Origin: Iris pallida
Taxonomy: Eukaryota > Streptophyta > Magnoliopsida > Asparagales > Iridaceae
Assembly (NCBI GenBank): GCA_029216955.1
Contig: JANAVB010002199.1
Location: 11,918,585-11,982,584 of the forward strand
Direction of reading: 5' to 3'
DNA: 64,000 nucleotides
In this document: positions 9,458 to 21,450 of the stretch, one piece after another
How the letters are laid out: each line of letters opens with the position of its first letter
Position numbering within the stretch: the stretch's first letter is position 1
The notes under the pieces: generated by a model
What the model saw: only the letters and a program-made list of their open reading frames with translations
What the model was told of the DNA's origin: nothing
Database searches by the model: none
Made by a program: the position numbers and the translations under genes

Positions 9458-10711
9458 CACTTTTGGATCTACGTATTGATTGATACGTCCGTATTGTCCA
9501 ATAAAACTTGTGCTATGTAATAGTCGGTAGATGTAGATCTGTTCTAACTCGGTTTTGCAGGCATCTTAGATCCAACTATTATGGTCCAATGCATGTTTTT
9601 TGATTGTGTTGTTTAAACCACGGACATGTCGTGGATGTTGTTGCTGTGGATGTAATTAAAATCACGAGGGTTGATCATGCTTATTAATTTAATTTTTCAA
9701 TCTAGATTATGTGTGAACTCCTTCGGGAGGCATAGGATTGATGTAATTTTAATTATTTTTGATCAATCGTGATGGCGGTGGTGGCTGTTTCTGACGCCGG
9801 ACGAGATGCTGGTTTTGAGCAATCCAGAGGCAGATAGATGATTTTCGATGAAGGAATCGACAGCCAAAACCTAAAAAAAAAAAAAGGGGCGCTGCCCCGA
9901 ACCCCGCGACCTGACCGGGCAGGTCGAACCCCGTAAAGATCTGCGCAGCGCCAGATTTTGGATTCGGATAGTTGAGGACGGAGCAGCAAAGATGACCATA
10001 ATAGTTTGATATTTTCTCTTATTTTTGTCATTTTGCTTTTTCTAATTATGCATGTTTATTATTGTGTAGTTGATTTTTTTGAAAAACCAAGCCTACATTA
10101 ATAATGGACAACGTGGACATAATATCAACTAGTAGAAAAACCCTCATTATTAAATAACTAAGTGGAAGAGGATTTTTATTTAGTATAAATCCTATGGTCT
10201 CCATTACTGGTTTGTAGGTGATGTAATTATACTTGCGTGTTGGCTTTAGTGCTTTCCTCCATATCGGATGAGTATAATTATGGATCACCAGTACAAACTT
10301 CCTTAGGAATAATTGTAGAAAGTTACCTAGTATGTGTTCACTTCTCCATCTGAATGAACTCATTACAAGGTAATGGACTTAGTATTAAGTAATGGTATAC
10401 ACTTAGATACAAATAATGGTATCCTTTCCATCGGAGTCACTGCTATTATTTGTATGACCAGAGCAAGACCAGCATATTAATTTTATTTATCATAAAGTTA
10501 TATTGACATGATAGTAAAATTAATAAGAAAAATCTACTTGAACAAAGTTGAATTTGTATACGTCCACACTATCGTGGCATGCTAAATTCATGGTGTTCAA
10601 GGTGTTGGTGAATTTCTTATTATTGTTTTGAGGGAATCAATATTTAGTTAATTCAAAAAGTTTTTTTTGTCCTACATAATTTTATTTATGTGATTCTTAG
10701 GATTTCAAAAA
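9458..10711 (+). mobile_element. Copia-A 5' leader (non-coding)
   Basis: 1.25 kb between primer-binding site and gag start with no supported ORF. It contains the GC-rich hairpin described separately at 9886-9952; otherwise it is AT-rich. Confidence 0.8.
9886..9952 (+). other. Nested GC-rich stem-loop in the Copia-A leader
   Basis: Outer arms GGCGCTGC (9888-9895) and GCAGCGCC (9945-9952); inner perfect arms CGACCTG (9907-9913) and CAGGTCG (9920-9926) around the six-base loop ACCGGG. GAACCCCG is repeated on both sides of the inner stem. It follows an A13 run in an otherwise AT-rich leader. A role in RNA dimerisation or packaging is possible by position only. Confidence 0.6.
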
Positions 10712-11937
10712 ATGGGTTCTTTCAGTCCACTTATGGTGATTCTTAAAGAAAACAAACTTACTGGACCTAATTATATTGACTGGAAACGTAATTTGGACAT
10801 TGTTCTGACTGCTGAGGAGTACAAATATGTACTTGTTGAGGAATGCCCACCTAAGCCTGATGCTAACTCTGATGAAGAGGTCAAAGAGGCTTATAAGAAG
10901 TGGAAAAAGGCAGATGAGATGGCGCGGTGTTACATTCTGGTATCTATGTCAAATGTACTGCAACATCAGCATCAGGCCATGACCACAGCTTATGACATGA
11001 TGTATAACCTCAAGAAACTCTTCGAACATCAGAGTAGAGCAGCTAGGCAGTTTGCTATGAAATGTTTGATGAATACAAAAATGGCAGAGGGCACACCAGT
11101 AAGGGATCATGTTCTCAAGATGATGGGTCATCTAAATGAGATGGAGATCCTTGGTACTGAAATCGATGGGAAACCCAGGTCGATATCATTCTCGGGACTC
11201 TGCCTAAAAGTTTTGACAATTTCTGCCATAATTACAACATGAACAAAAGGTTGTATAGTTTGGCAGAACTTACAAAAGAGCTACAGGATGCTGAATCTCT
11301 CTTTAGGCAGAGTGGTCATGTTTTTGTTTCTGAAAAGGCTTCTACTTCTAAGCCAAAAGGCGGTAAGAAGAAGAATAACATTCAGAAACAAGCAAACTTA
11401 GCAAAGAAGGGCATGGGACCTCAAGGCGCGGTGAAAAAGTCGAAAGGCAAATATTTCAAGTGCAAAGGGTCAGGACATTGGAAGACTGATTGTCCACTTC
11501 TCAAACAAGGGAACAAAGAAGGTATATCTCATTTACTAGTAGTTGAAACATGTTTAACGGTGTTATCTACCGGCACCTGGTGTGTAGATACAGGAGCCAC
11601 TAATCATGTCTGCAATACATTGTCGGGGTTCCAGGAAACCAGACGGCTCAGTGATGGAGAGATATGCTTGTTTATGGGTGATGCTACAAAAGTATCGGTC
11701 GTTGCATTAGGAGATGTTACTTTATCTTTTGGTAGAAATAAGTCTTTGACATTGAGAGATTGTCTTTATGCACCTTCACTTAGAAGGAATTTAGTTTCTG
11801 TTTCTATGTTAGTTAAGGATGGATATTCAGTTTATTTTAATGACAATATTGTTATTAGAAAGAATAAACATTTTATCTGTTCTGGTGCATTGGTTGATAA
11901 TTTGTATGTCATTAATCCTATTTTGCCCACAATATAA
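10712..11937 (+). pseudogene. Copia-A gag and protease
   Basis: The ATG at 10712 opens a copia gag with LTGPNYIDWKRNLDIVLTAEEY and MARCYILVSMSNVLQHQH, the UBN2-type capsid of this group. The frame is lost at about 11173-11180 (one base missing in the GGGAAACCC area) and continues in the next frame from 11239 with NMNKRLYSLAELTKELQ. The zinc knuckle at about 11455 reads YFKCKGSGHWKTDC, so the first Cys of CX2CX4HX4C is Tyr. The protease core CVDTGATNHVC (D-T-G) lies at 11582-11615 and is intact. The frame ends at an in-frame TAA at 11935, only a few codons before the pre-integrase part resumes in the same frame. Gag would build the particle and the protease would cleave the polyprotein; at least two lesions disable it. 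Confidence 0.9.
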
Positions 11938-11940
11938 CTT

Positions 11941-12900
11941 ATGGAAATGAATAATATGTCATCTAACTTAAATAAGAGAAAAGAACCTTCTTGTATGAAC
12001 CAAACATATCTTTGGCACTTACGATTGGGGCATATTAACCTAAGAAGGATTCAAAGACTGGTTGAAGATGGACCTTTGAGTTCATTGGAAGTGGAGGCAC
12101 TACCAGTCTGTGAATCCTGCTTGGAAGGTAAAATGACCAAAAGGCCTTTTACGGCAAAGGGGTATAGGGCCAAAGATGTGTTGGAAATGGTTCATTCTAA
12201 TTTGTGTGGACCCATGACTATCCAAGCTAGAGGTGGCTTTGAATATTTTGTCACATTTATTGACGATTATTCAAGGTATGGATATATTTATTTGATGCGT
12301 CGTAAGTCTGAGTGCTTTGAAAAATTCAAAGAGTACAAGGCTGAAACGGAGAAACGTCATAGAAAATGTATCAAGTCATTACGATCAGATCGTGGTGGCG
12401 AGTACCTCTTTGGAGAGTTTAGGGATTATTTATCAGAGGCTGGGATTGCATCCCAATTGACTGCACCTGGAACGCCCCAATAGAATGGTGTAGCCGAAAG
12501 AAGGAATAGAACTCTTTTGGAGATGGTTAGATCAATGATGAGTTATTCGGATTTGCCAGATTCATTTTGGGGATATGCCTTAGAGACTACAGCTTATATT
12601 TTGAACTTGGTTCCTTCTAAGTCAGTACCTCTTACTCCCACAGAGCTGTGGATTGGGCATAAGCCTAGTCTAAAACATGTTCGCATTTGGGGTAGTCCAG
12701 CACATGTACTGAATGGGAAAGCAGATAAGTTGGAATCTCGTACAAAAGTACGCTTGTTTGTAGGCTATCCAAGAGAAACGAAAGGAGGTTTATTTTATAG
12801 TCCTAAGGATCAGAAGGTCATTGTTAGCACCAATGCCCGATTCTTAGAGGAAGACTATGTGATGAACCATAAACCCACAAGTAGAGTTGTTCTAGAAGAA
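11941..12900 (+). pseudogene. Copia-A GAG-pre-integrase and integrase
   Basis: Same frame as the upstream protease. The zinc-binding part WHLRLGHINLRR...CESCLEGK (HHCC) is at 12010-12130. The catalytic core follows: VHSNLCGP has Asn where the first catalytic Asp is expected, IKSLRSDRGGEY holds the second Asp, and NGVAERRNRTL holds the Glu. A TAG at 12481-12483 interrupts the APGTPQ-NGVAERRN motif where a Gln codon is normal. Both the Asn and the stop are explained by single transitions. After the core come the conserved PFELW-like and VRIWGSPAHV segments. Integrase would insert the cDNA; this copy is inactive. Confidence 0.9.
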
Positions 12901-14671
12901 CTGAGATGTGAGGCACCAAGTACTTCAGTACCAACAGTACAAAAGGATGAACCACAAATAACTGCACAACGTGTCACAAATGTTACACCACAACCAATAG
13001 TGCCTCGTCGTAGTGGGAGGGTTATGATACAACCTGATAGATATATGTTCTTGGGAGAGTCGTCAGACTTTGTCCCTGAGGAACAAGATTATGATCCCTG
13101 TAGCTACAATAAAGCACTCCAAGATAAAGATACAGAGTCTTGGAAAAAAGCAATGATATCTGAAATAGAATCTATGGATTCTAATCAGGTCTGGGAGCTT
13201 GTAGAACCACCCGTTGGTGTAAAAGCCATTGGATGCAAGTGGGTCTTTAAGAGAAAAAGAGGATCAGACGGTAAGGTTGAAACCTTTAAAGCTTGGCTTG
13301 TAGCAAAAGGTTTTACTCAAAGAGAGAGTATCGATTATGAGGAAACCTTTTCTCCTGTAGCCATGCTTAAGTCTATTCGGATTCTTTTATCTATTGCAGC
13401 TCATCTCGATTATGAGATTTGGAAAATGGATGTCAAGACAGCTTTCCTTAATAGAAGTCTTGAGGAAGACATCTATATGAAGCAACCAGACGGGTTCATT
13501 AAAAAGGGCCAGGAGCATCTTGTTTGTAAGCTCAAAAAGTCTATTTATGGACTTAAGCAAGCTTCCAGATCTTGGAACATCTGTTTTGATCAGGTGATAA
13601 AATCCTATAGATTTGATCAATGTCAGGATGAATCATGTGTATACAGAAAGTGTGACGAAAACGTGGTGGTGTTCCTAGTACTTTACGTGGATGACATCTT
13701 GCTCATTGGAAACAATGTTAAGGTATTATCTGATGTAAGGGTATGGTTATCCAAACAGTTTGATATGAAGGACTTGGGAGAAGTAGGTCACATCCTTGGG
13801 ATCAAAGTTCTACGAGATCGCAAGAAAAGGATGTTAGGCTTATCCCAAGCTTCCTATATCGATACTGTACTAACTCGTTTTAGTATGCAAAATTCTAAGA
13901 AAGGTTTCTTACCTTTTAGAGATGGAATTGCTCTATCAAAGGAGCAGTGTCCGAGGACACCTAAAGAGATAGAGAACATGAAGGCAGTTCCTTATGCTTC
14001 AGCAGTAGGAAGCTTAATGTATGCAATGCTATGTACGAGACCAGACATCTGCTTTGCCGTAGGCATGGTCAGCAGATATCAGTCTAACCCAGGACAAGAG
14101 CACTGGACTGCTGTAAAGCATATTTTGAAGTACCTGAAAAGGACTAAAGAGTATATGCTAGTTTACCAGGCAGATAGTTTAGTTCCCTTGGGGTATACAG
14201 ACTCAGATTTTTCAGTCAGATAGGGATTCCAGGAAATCTACCTCAGGTTATGTATTTACTTTGGGAGCTGGAGCCATTGTGTGGAGGAGTATCAAGCAAA
14301 AATGTATTGCTGATTCTACCATGGAAGCCGAGTATGTGGCAGCCTCTGAGGCAGCCAAAGAAGCGGTTTAGCTCAGAAACTTTCTATTGGACTTGGATGT
14401 GGTACCTAGTTTGCCTATGTCTATTACACTTTATTGTGATAATAGTGGTGCAGTTGCAAACTCGAAGGAACCACGAGCCCATAAGACAGGCAAACACATT
14501 GAGCGCAAGTACCACCTGATACGAGATTTCGTAAAGAAAGGAAAAGTTGCTGTGATCAAGATAGCATCAGCCGACAACCTAGCTGATCCCTTTACAAAGA
14601 GTTTACCAGCTAAGGCTTTTGACAGTCATGTTGAGGGAATGGGAGTCAGATGTGTAGCAGCATGGCTTTAA
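12901..14671 (+). pseudogene. Copia-A reverse transcriptase and RNase H
   Basis: RT is well preserved: WKKAMISEIESMDSN, WVFKRKRG, YEETFSPVA, MDVKTAFLNRSLEEDIYM, KLKKSIYGLKQASRSW and the active site LYVDDILLIGN at about 13680-13712. The open frame ends at 14223 because of an extra T around 14212 (GATTTTTCAGTC). RNase H continues in the next frame with [22 protein letters not shown], a TAG near 14368 (a Trp codon is expected), and then TLYCDNSGAVANSKEPRAH...HLIRDFV, to a natural stop at 14671. The enzyme would copy RNA to DNA in the particle; two lesions hit only the RNase H part. The lineage within copia is not assigned. Confidence 0.9.
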
Positions 14672-14676
14672 GTATA

Positions 14677-14733
14677 AGTGGGAGATTTGTAACAGTATAC
14701 TGAAAAGCAATACTTTGAGTATAAGTGGGAGAT
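14677..14733 (+). other. Copia-A polypurine tract, duplicated
   Basis: AGTATAAGTGGGAGAT occurs twice, about 50 bp apart. The second copy (ending at 14733) abuts the 3' LTR. The first may be a back-up or a relic of slippage. Confidence 0.8.
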
Positions 14734-16005
14734 TGTTAGGGTTATATACTAAAAGCATCACTTTTGTAGTAACCTTATTTCCTTCAATTTTGAATGAGAA
14801 TCATATGGGCAAATATTTACATATTGTATTTGTTGCAAGTGTTAATGCAAATGTCTGATATTCTATATTGTAGATAATATGGTGTGTGGTGTCACACAAA
14901 AGATCATATTATCAGTTTTCTATGGAGTATATAAATAGTTCACAACCTAGATGGACTTGGACAATCTATTGGAAAGGTTGTAGTGTAATCTGGTATTAGT
15001 CTATCTTGACTATAGGTTTACACTAGTATACTTTGTGTGTATTGAACATGACCACTTGAGGTTGTTCTCTTTGTACTGACTACATAAGAGAACAAACACC
15101 TCTATTATTATGGATGCTTGTACTCTTAGTCCGGATATAATAACGGACATGTATATGCAATGTATATTACTTTGACTCATAAAAGAGTGAGAATTCATTA
15201 TGGATCAACAACCTCTATGAATTGGGTAATAACATTGTATGTATGATGGGCTGTTGATTATAAATGGAATCCATGTCCCGATATATCGGGTTGATGATGT
15301 CCTCTTAAGGAGCTCATAAGGATTGTCATGTAAACCTTGCAGGTGGATTATATCCGACATGACAAATAAAGTTGAGCGGTACTACTTAAGGAATAAAAGA
15401 TGTCGAATCAATATAGTTGTTAGTAACTTAATTTGATCGACGGACATACGATATCTTAACATGGGGAGCCAAACGAGCATATAATAAAAGGAGCCCACAA
15501 ACATAATTTAGGATTAGGGAGGTAGTGCAACAATAGCTCATTAGTGGACCGAGCTATTGTTAATGGGCCTGGATTGTGTGTTCGGGCTGAACACGGGATA
15601 TCCAGATCCGTTAGGAGGCCTAACCCTAATTTCTCCTCATGGTCCCTGCCGTAGCCTATATATATCCTCTATTCTCTGGCCGCCAGATTAATGATTAGAA
15701 ATCTGAAATTTTCTCTAAATTCGTGATTCACGTAAGGAGAGAAAGAGAGTGCTGCCAAGGAGAAGAAAAGGTTGGGAGATCGTCGCCCACACGACGTCCA
15801 ACTCGAGGAAGGAATATGTACAGAAGATCTTGGGGTCGTCCGCTCGAGATTGCCAGGAATTACTTGTCTCCTTTCTGCCGCAGGTATAATTCGTGAACCC
15901 TAGTTTCCGCCTATGAAGGGTTAGAACACGTATTTGATCTGTTTAACTTTCTATCGATCAATACGCACACCAAAGGAAGGGTCCTGGGAATCCCCAGTTC
16001 CATCA
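14734..16005 (+). mobile_element. Copia-A 3' LTR
   Basis: 1272 bp, TGTTAGGGTTATATAC...CCAGTTCCATCA. It follows a polypurine tract, and its last 200 bp match the 5' LTR stub almost perfectly, so the element is fairly young. A TATA-like CCTATATATATCC lies near 15656. No TSD can be shown because the left end is truncated. Confidence 0.9.
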
Positions 16006-16134
16006 ACTTTTACATTTTCATATATATGATATATTTCTGTGATCTCGCTACTAACATTTTTTAATAGTTAATATTCTCATGTCTACTCTATTTACCCCCC
16101 TCTAGAGTATATCGCTCTGCATTTTAATCCTACA
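16006..16134 (+). mobile_element. Inverted scrap of a Copia-C-type LTR
   Basis: The reverse complement matches 54658-54785: in plus view it reads ...GAGATC-complement...ATTTACCCCCCTCTAGAGTATATC...AATCCTACA and ends exactly where that LTR ends. It is therefore in plus orientation, opposite to Copia-C, and is followed directly by Copia-C interior at 16135 rather than by a primer-binding site. It is probably the end of a second Copia-C-family solo LTR that Copia-A hit. Confidence 0.75.
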
Positions 16135-16462
16135 ACTCTTCCGCAATTCATGCATAAGTAACAAACGTTGAAGAAACGTAGAGATAATATAAAGATAATA
16201 AACAAATTTCACAGAAAGATTATAAATGAAGCAGTAGCTAAAAATTAATGCTAGCATAAGTGCATACGAAAAAGAGACGATAGACACTGAATTGAAAACG
16301 CATAAAAATAATAAGAGTTTGAAAAATATCAACTCATCATCTCAAACATAGAACTGCATAAAAGAAATACTAATACTATCTTGGAATGTAGGAACATTTC
16401 CAATAATACATAGTCATAGACAGAGTCTAAATAAGTTAACATCTAGACAAGTATAGTAACGT
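16135..16462 (-). mobile_element. Copia-C interior, non-coding 3' region
   Basis: AT-rich; corresponds in position to 58656-59112 of Copia-D. No ORF is supported. Confidence 0.6.
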
Positions 16463-17853
16463 CTAGATCAAGTCCTCATTATCGTCCGTACGATCAGTAG
16501 TAGCACCATATCCAGAAGGACCAATCCCAGAAGTGCCAGCTCTATGAGATGGGTGTGGAGTAGCACCAGAACCATGGTACCAATCATATGCGTTACCTGG
16601 CTCAAAGAGATAATGAACCGCCTCATCCTCATATCGGTATCCAGAAATAGTAGGATCTCGTGGAAGAGAACTGACATGATGACCAGTTTGGGAAAAATAC
16701 AGATCCATAAAAGAGTTTGCAAGTGTCTGAAATCGACTGGCATTGTGGAACTCTTGTTCCCTCAATGCGTCAGTCACAAACAATCGCAAGGAGTTGTGCT
16801 CATCCAGCTAAGCATGCCGCATATCATCCAAATGCTGATGAAGACCCTCAAATAACATATGGTAAGTCTGAGGTGGAGAAGGTGGTACAGTAGAAGGAGC
16901 ATGAGGGACAGATGTACTACGACAAGAGAGCTGAAGATGCTTGGGCTCAAAGTCACAAGAATGAGAGGATAAGTCAATCTCAAAGTGCTGAAAATAATAG
17001 GAAGGATCATCACATAGAGGAGATTCCTCTTCATCTCGCGACACCTAGCCATCATCTGGATAATCGTCTTAGGGACAGAAAATGGAATCCCATGACGAAT
17101 GTGGTAGAGAGCAGACATTTCAAGACTAGTTACATCGTCTTTTAAATTGGATTTTGGTAGTATAGTAGAATAAACAATACGATGAAACTAATAAATGAAC
17201 AAGTTCAAGTGCATGGCTTTGAACTTGCTGGGACATCAGGGGCACAAAGTTGAGTCATAAAATTGTTCAAAGTCGTATCGTTTGGAAAATCAAAGTCAGT
17301 GATATCGACAAACGACTCACCTACATTTGGAATTTGTAGGATCTTTTAGGGGCACAAAGTTGAGTCTTAAAATTGTTCAAAGTCATGTCGTTTGGAAAAT
17401 CAAAGTCAGTGATATCAACAAGCGGCTCACCTACATTTGGAATTTGTAGGATCTTCGCTAAATCTTTATCATTTAATTGAACATTTTTGCCTACGACACG
17501 ACTTTTAACAAGATAATCATTATCGGCTAAAGTAAAATTGTAATAAAATAGCCGAATTGTATTTGTGGCAATGGAAAATGAGTGTGCAACAAGGTTGTGC
17601 AATCCCAAAGTTTCAAAGTAGGGTTTGTGAGACAAAAAAATTGTCCACTTTATCGGTGTGCCGGGGCAAATGTTACGAATTGAAAAATTCGCATATCATA
17701 ACAATGATTGTTCAAGATTTTCGAAGAAAAATCATTGAATGCCCGGTCGTCCATTCGGACGGTCGAAAAGAGAGGTCCTTGGATAGGATCTGAAGATGAG
17801 GCTTCTTCACTAGCCATCTTCTTTCTCTTAAAGGGATTATGGATTCTAGGCAT
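16463..17853 (-). pseudogene. Copia-C extra ORF in env position (putative plant transposon protein family)
   Basis: The start is at 17853 on the minus strand (MPRIHNPFKRKK then MASEEASSS). The frame is soon lost, resumes as SHKPYFETLGLHNLV...IRLFYYNF...SRVVGKNVQLNDKDLAKIL (17635-17321), and later as the Ser/Gly/Pro-rich C-terminus ending TTDRTDDNEDLI (16789-16463). The middle block aligns by eye with the Copia-D ORF at 59113-60405 (FFYNLTHDDTHIYSRVAG and FKDDLCSP versus FKTQLCAP). The order on the strand is RT, RNase H, this ORF, 3' LTR, the position of the env-like ORF of SIRE-type copia elements. No signal peptide or membrane segment is evident. The family name is my recognition of the F(Y)N...V.G..I.F.D..la.iL pattern; its function is unknown. 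Frameshifts and a 110-bp duplication make it a pseudogene. Confidence 0.7.
17239..17458. repeat. 110-bp tandem duplication inside the Copia-C extra ORF
   Basis: GGGGCACAAAGTTGAGTC starts at 17239 and again at 17349. The two units, to GGAATTTGTAGGATCTT, differ by only a handful of bases, so the duplication arose after the ORF had begun to decay or disrupted it. Confidence 0.9.
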
Positions 17854-18498
17854 GATTTCTAATAAAAATATAAAATTTCTATAAAAATTTGAAATTGAGA
17901 AACGGATAGATGGAAGAGATTATACCTTCTCAAAATCAAGTATGTGGAAGAGAAGGAGATTCCACTCTCGAATCCAATGTTTGGAAGCAAAATTCCAAGA
18001 GAGTAGAGAGAAATCAAAGAAGGAAAAACTAGGATTTCGGTGCTTTTCGTGCGGCTGCTGGTTCTGTTTGGAGGAGGAAGACGAAAAGAAAAGTTGGCCA
18101 CTCAGTTTCTGTTTTAAAATACCCGACGTCAGTCGAATTCGAGCCAAATTCGTGTCGTGTTCGTCTAAAGCTCTGTTGAGGTATTTTGTACAGAAAAAAT
18201 ATCACTTTTATATTCATCATTCTTTTTCAATTATTTAATTCCAAGTTTACTAATTTTAAATTTTAATTAATATAATTAAAATTATTTTATGAATTAAATT
18301 TTATTATGTAGTGACTACCTCAGATTAGCTGTAGAGGTACTGTCCCCGCTAATGAAGGTTCACAGGAGAACGTTTAAGTACCGTTTTACTTTAGTCGTAA
18401 GCGTGATGACTGACAGATCCTTTGTAGGCTTGTCTCGAAAATAGTTTTGCATGTTAAAAAATAATTAATATGATAAAATTAATTAATATTATTGACAT
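17854..18498 (-). mobile_element. Copia-C region between RNase H and the extra ORF
   Basis: Non-coding. About 75 bases upstream of the extra ORF start the minus strand has GAGAAGGTATAATCTCTTCC; Copia-D has GAGGTATAATTTCTT at the same place. The part at 18305-18440 corresponds in position to 61015-61140 of Copia-D. Nothing else is recognised. Confidence 0.6.
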
Positions 18499-20230
18499 CT
18501 AAATTTCATAATTCTCGACGTAAATAATTGAACGATCTTTCGCTAAAGGTTTTTTAAAGATGTCAGCCAATTGTTTCTCTATGTCTATATATTCTAGATT
18601 TATGTCTCCATTTGCTTGATGGTCTCTAAGAAAATGATGTCGAATCTCAATATGCTTAGTGCGAGAGTGACATATATGATTCTTAGTCAAGTTGATAGTG
18701 CTAGTGTTGTCACAAAAAATGGATATGTTTCTGTAGTATAAACCAAAATCTTCTAAGGTTTGTTTCATCCATAAAATTTGTGCACAACAACGTCCTGCGG
18801 TGATATAATTGGCCTCAGTAGTCGATAATGCAACAGAATTTTTTTTGCTAAACTAAGAGACTAGAGCCTTACCTAGGAAATGACACATGTCGCAAGTACT
18901 TTTTCTATCCACTTTGCACCCAGCAAAATTAGCATCCGAGTAACCGATTAGGTCTAAGGGCGTAGTTTTGGGATACCATAAGCCAACAGAAGAAGTATCT
19001 TTATGGTATCGAAAGATACGCTTAACTGAGCACAAGTGTAATTTCTTAGGGATAGCTTAAAATCTTACACACATACAAACACTAAACATTATATCAGGGC
19101 AACTAGCAGTCAAATAAAGTAAGCTATCAATCATACTTTGATACTTACTTATGTCGACATGTTTGCCTTGTTCATCTATATTGAGCTTGGTTGAAGTGCC
19201 ATTAAAGTGCCAAGAGGTTTGATGGATTCCAGATCGAACTTCTTTAGCAAATCTTTTGTGTACTTAGCTTGAATGATGAACGTCCCATTGTTGGTTTATT
19301 TAGTTTGCAGTCCAAGAAAGAGTTTGAGTTCTTCCATCATGCTCTTCTCAAACTCATTCTGCATATACTTGGATAATTCTTGACAGAGAGATTCATCAGT
19401 AGATACAAAAATAATATCATCAACATAAATTTGAATTAAAAGTAGATTTCCATTAAAAGACTTAATAAAAAGTGTAGTGTCAACATTGCCTTTTGAAAAA
19501 CCATTATCAAGTAGAAAAGAGCTTAGACGATAGTACCAAGCATGAGGGGCTTGTTTTAAACTGTATAAGGCTTTCTTCAACTTGAATACATAATCAGGGT
19601 TTTTAAAATCATTAAAATCGGGAGGTTGAGCTACATAAACTTCTTTTTTATAAAACTGTTAAGAAATGCGCACTTTATATCCATTTGAAAAAGTTTAAAA
19701 TTATGAAAATATACAAATGCACATAACATGCAAATGGGTTCTAATCTCCAAACTGGGGCGTAGTTATCATCGTAGTCAATATCTTCCTCTTGGTTGTATT
19801 CTTGAGCTACGAGTCGAGCCTTGTTACGAGTGACTAAACCATTCTTATTTAATTTATTTCAGAATACCCAGCGGGTGCCAATAATCGGACAATCAATGGG
19901 CTTGGGAACAAGTTCCCAAACTTGATTCCATGCAAATTGGTTTAATTTCTCTTATATAGCATCTAACCAATAGTTAACACTACATGCTTCTTCAATAGTC
20001 TTAGGTTATAGTTGTGAAATAAATACAACACAAGAAGCTATATCTTTGGTAGAGGAACGAGTACTTATGCCCTTGGTGATCTCACCTATTACCAAGTCCT
20101 TGGGGTGGTCAGCCATAAACTTCATCCTTTTTGGTAGACTGCTAAGGAAGCTGGTTCAGGATTCTGGTTCTGTAGGTGTCTTGCTTGGTGTACTGATGTA
20201 TTCATTATCATCATCGATCGTATGTTGATT
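18499..20230 (-). pseudogene. Copia-C reverse transcriptase and RNase H
   Basis: Minus-strand frames in order: YNQEEDIDYDDNYAP-like RT N-terminus with a stop near 19860, KKALYSLKQAPHAWYYRLSSFLLDNGFS and the active site IYVDDIIFVSTDESL (19580-19296), then the RNase H pieces VKRIFRYHKDTSSVGLWYPK...YSDANFAGCKVDRKST (19035-18853) and IFCDNTSTINLTKNHICHSRTKHIEIRHHFLRDH (18768-18499). Frames change and stops occur between every piece. These sequences are close to Copia-D at 61183-62968. Confidence 0.9.
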
Positions 20231-21450
20231 TAGTTCGTCGAATGTAACATTTATTGATTCTTTAATGATCATTGTCCTTTTGTTGAAGACTTGGTACCCT
20301 TTGCTTTTGGCCGCATAACCTAAAAACATACCTTCATCGACCTTTTCGTCAAATTTACCAAGATTATCTTTAGTATTAAGAATAAAACATTTACAACCAA
20401 AGATTTGAAAATAAAAAACTGTGGGTGTTCTATCAAACCATAACTCATAGGGAGTCTTCTTCAATTTAGGTCGAATTAGAACCCTATTGAGAACATAACA
20501 AGCAGTATTAATAGCTTCTGCCCAGAAATATTTGGATAGACTAAACTGGTTTAATATTACACTAGCCATTTCAGATAGATTTTGTTATTACATTCCACAA
20601 CTCCATTTTATTGTGGAGTCCTAGGACAGGAGACCTCCTAAAAAAATCCATGTGTGTCACAAAATTGCGCAAATTCTGCATTCTTGAATTCGTCGCCATG
20701 ATCACTTCAAATACGAGTGATCATGAAGCCTTTCTCATTTTGGACTTTCTTACAAAATGTGACGAATTCAAGTAATGCATCATTCTTACGTGCGAGAAAG
20801 TATACCCACGTGTATATAGAGAAGTCATATACTATTACAAATGCATATAACTTACAACCTAGGCTAGCAATTCTACTAGGCCCAAATAAAGTTATATGCA
20901 GTAAATGTAGAGGTCTAGTGGTACTTACTATATTTTTGGACTTAAAAGTGGATCGGGTAGCTTTTTTTTCACATTTGCTACATACCGTATCCTTCTTGAA
21001 AATAATGTCCAGTAAGCCTCGTACCAGTTTTTTCGTGGATAATCTTGAAATTGTGTCCATATTTGCATGACTAAGTCTTATGTGCCATAGTTGACTCTCA
21101 TCGTTCTTGCCTAGTAAGCATCTACCTGCTTTGTTAGCATCTTCCAATAAGTAAAAAACATATATATTGTCTACCCTAATACCTTCAAAGATAGTACTAC
21201 CAGTTGAGCTATCAACTATATTACATTTGTCTTTGACAAAGTTAATACCAAAACCATGGTCAGCTAAATGGCTTATGCTGAGGAGATTATGTTTTAACTC
21301 AGTTATAGGACAGACATCTTTAATCACAGGGTAGGGAGCCTTACCAATGTTTTCGATACCTACTATATACCCTTTAAAATTATTACTGAATGAGACGTAT
21401 CCTTCTTTCTTCTTCGATAGTGTTGCAAATAAAGAATCATCACCGGTCAT
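20231..21450 (-). pseudogene. Copia-C protease C-part and integrase
   Basis: The frame from 21450 to 20707 reads GDDSLFATLSKKKEGYVSF, then LWHIRLSHANMDTISRLSTKKLVRGL and CSKCEKKATRSTF (HHCC-type zinc region), then LLHITLFGPSR, where the expected HMDLFGP has lost the catalytic Asp. A stop follows ITRI, and the next frame (20569 onward) gives MASVILNQFSLSKYFWAEAINTACYVLNRV, PYELWFDRTP and GYAAKSKGYQVFNKRT. The motifs and order are those of SIRE/Maximus-type copia integrase. Nonfunctional. Confidence 0.9.
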
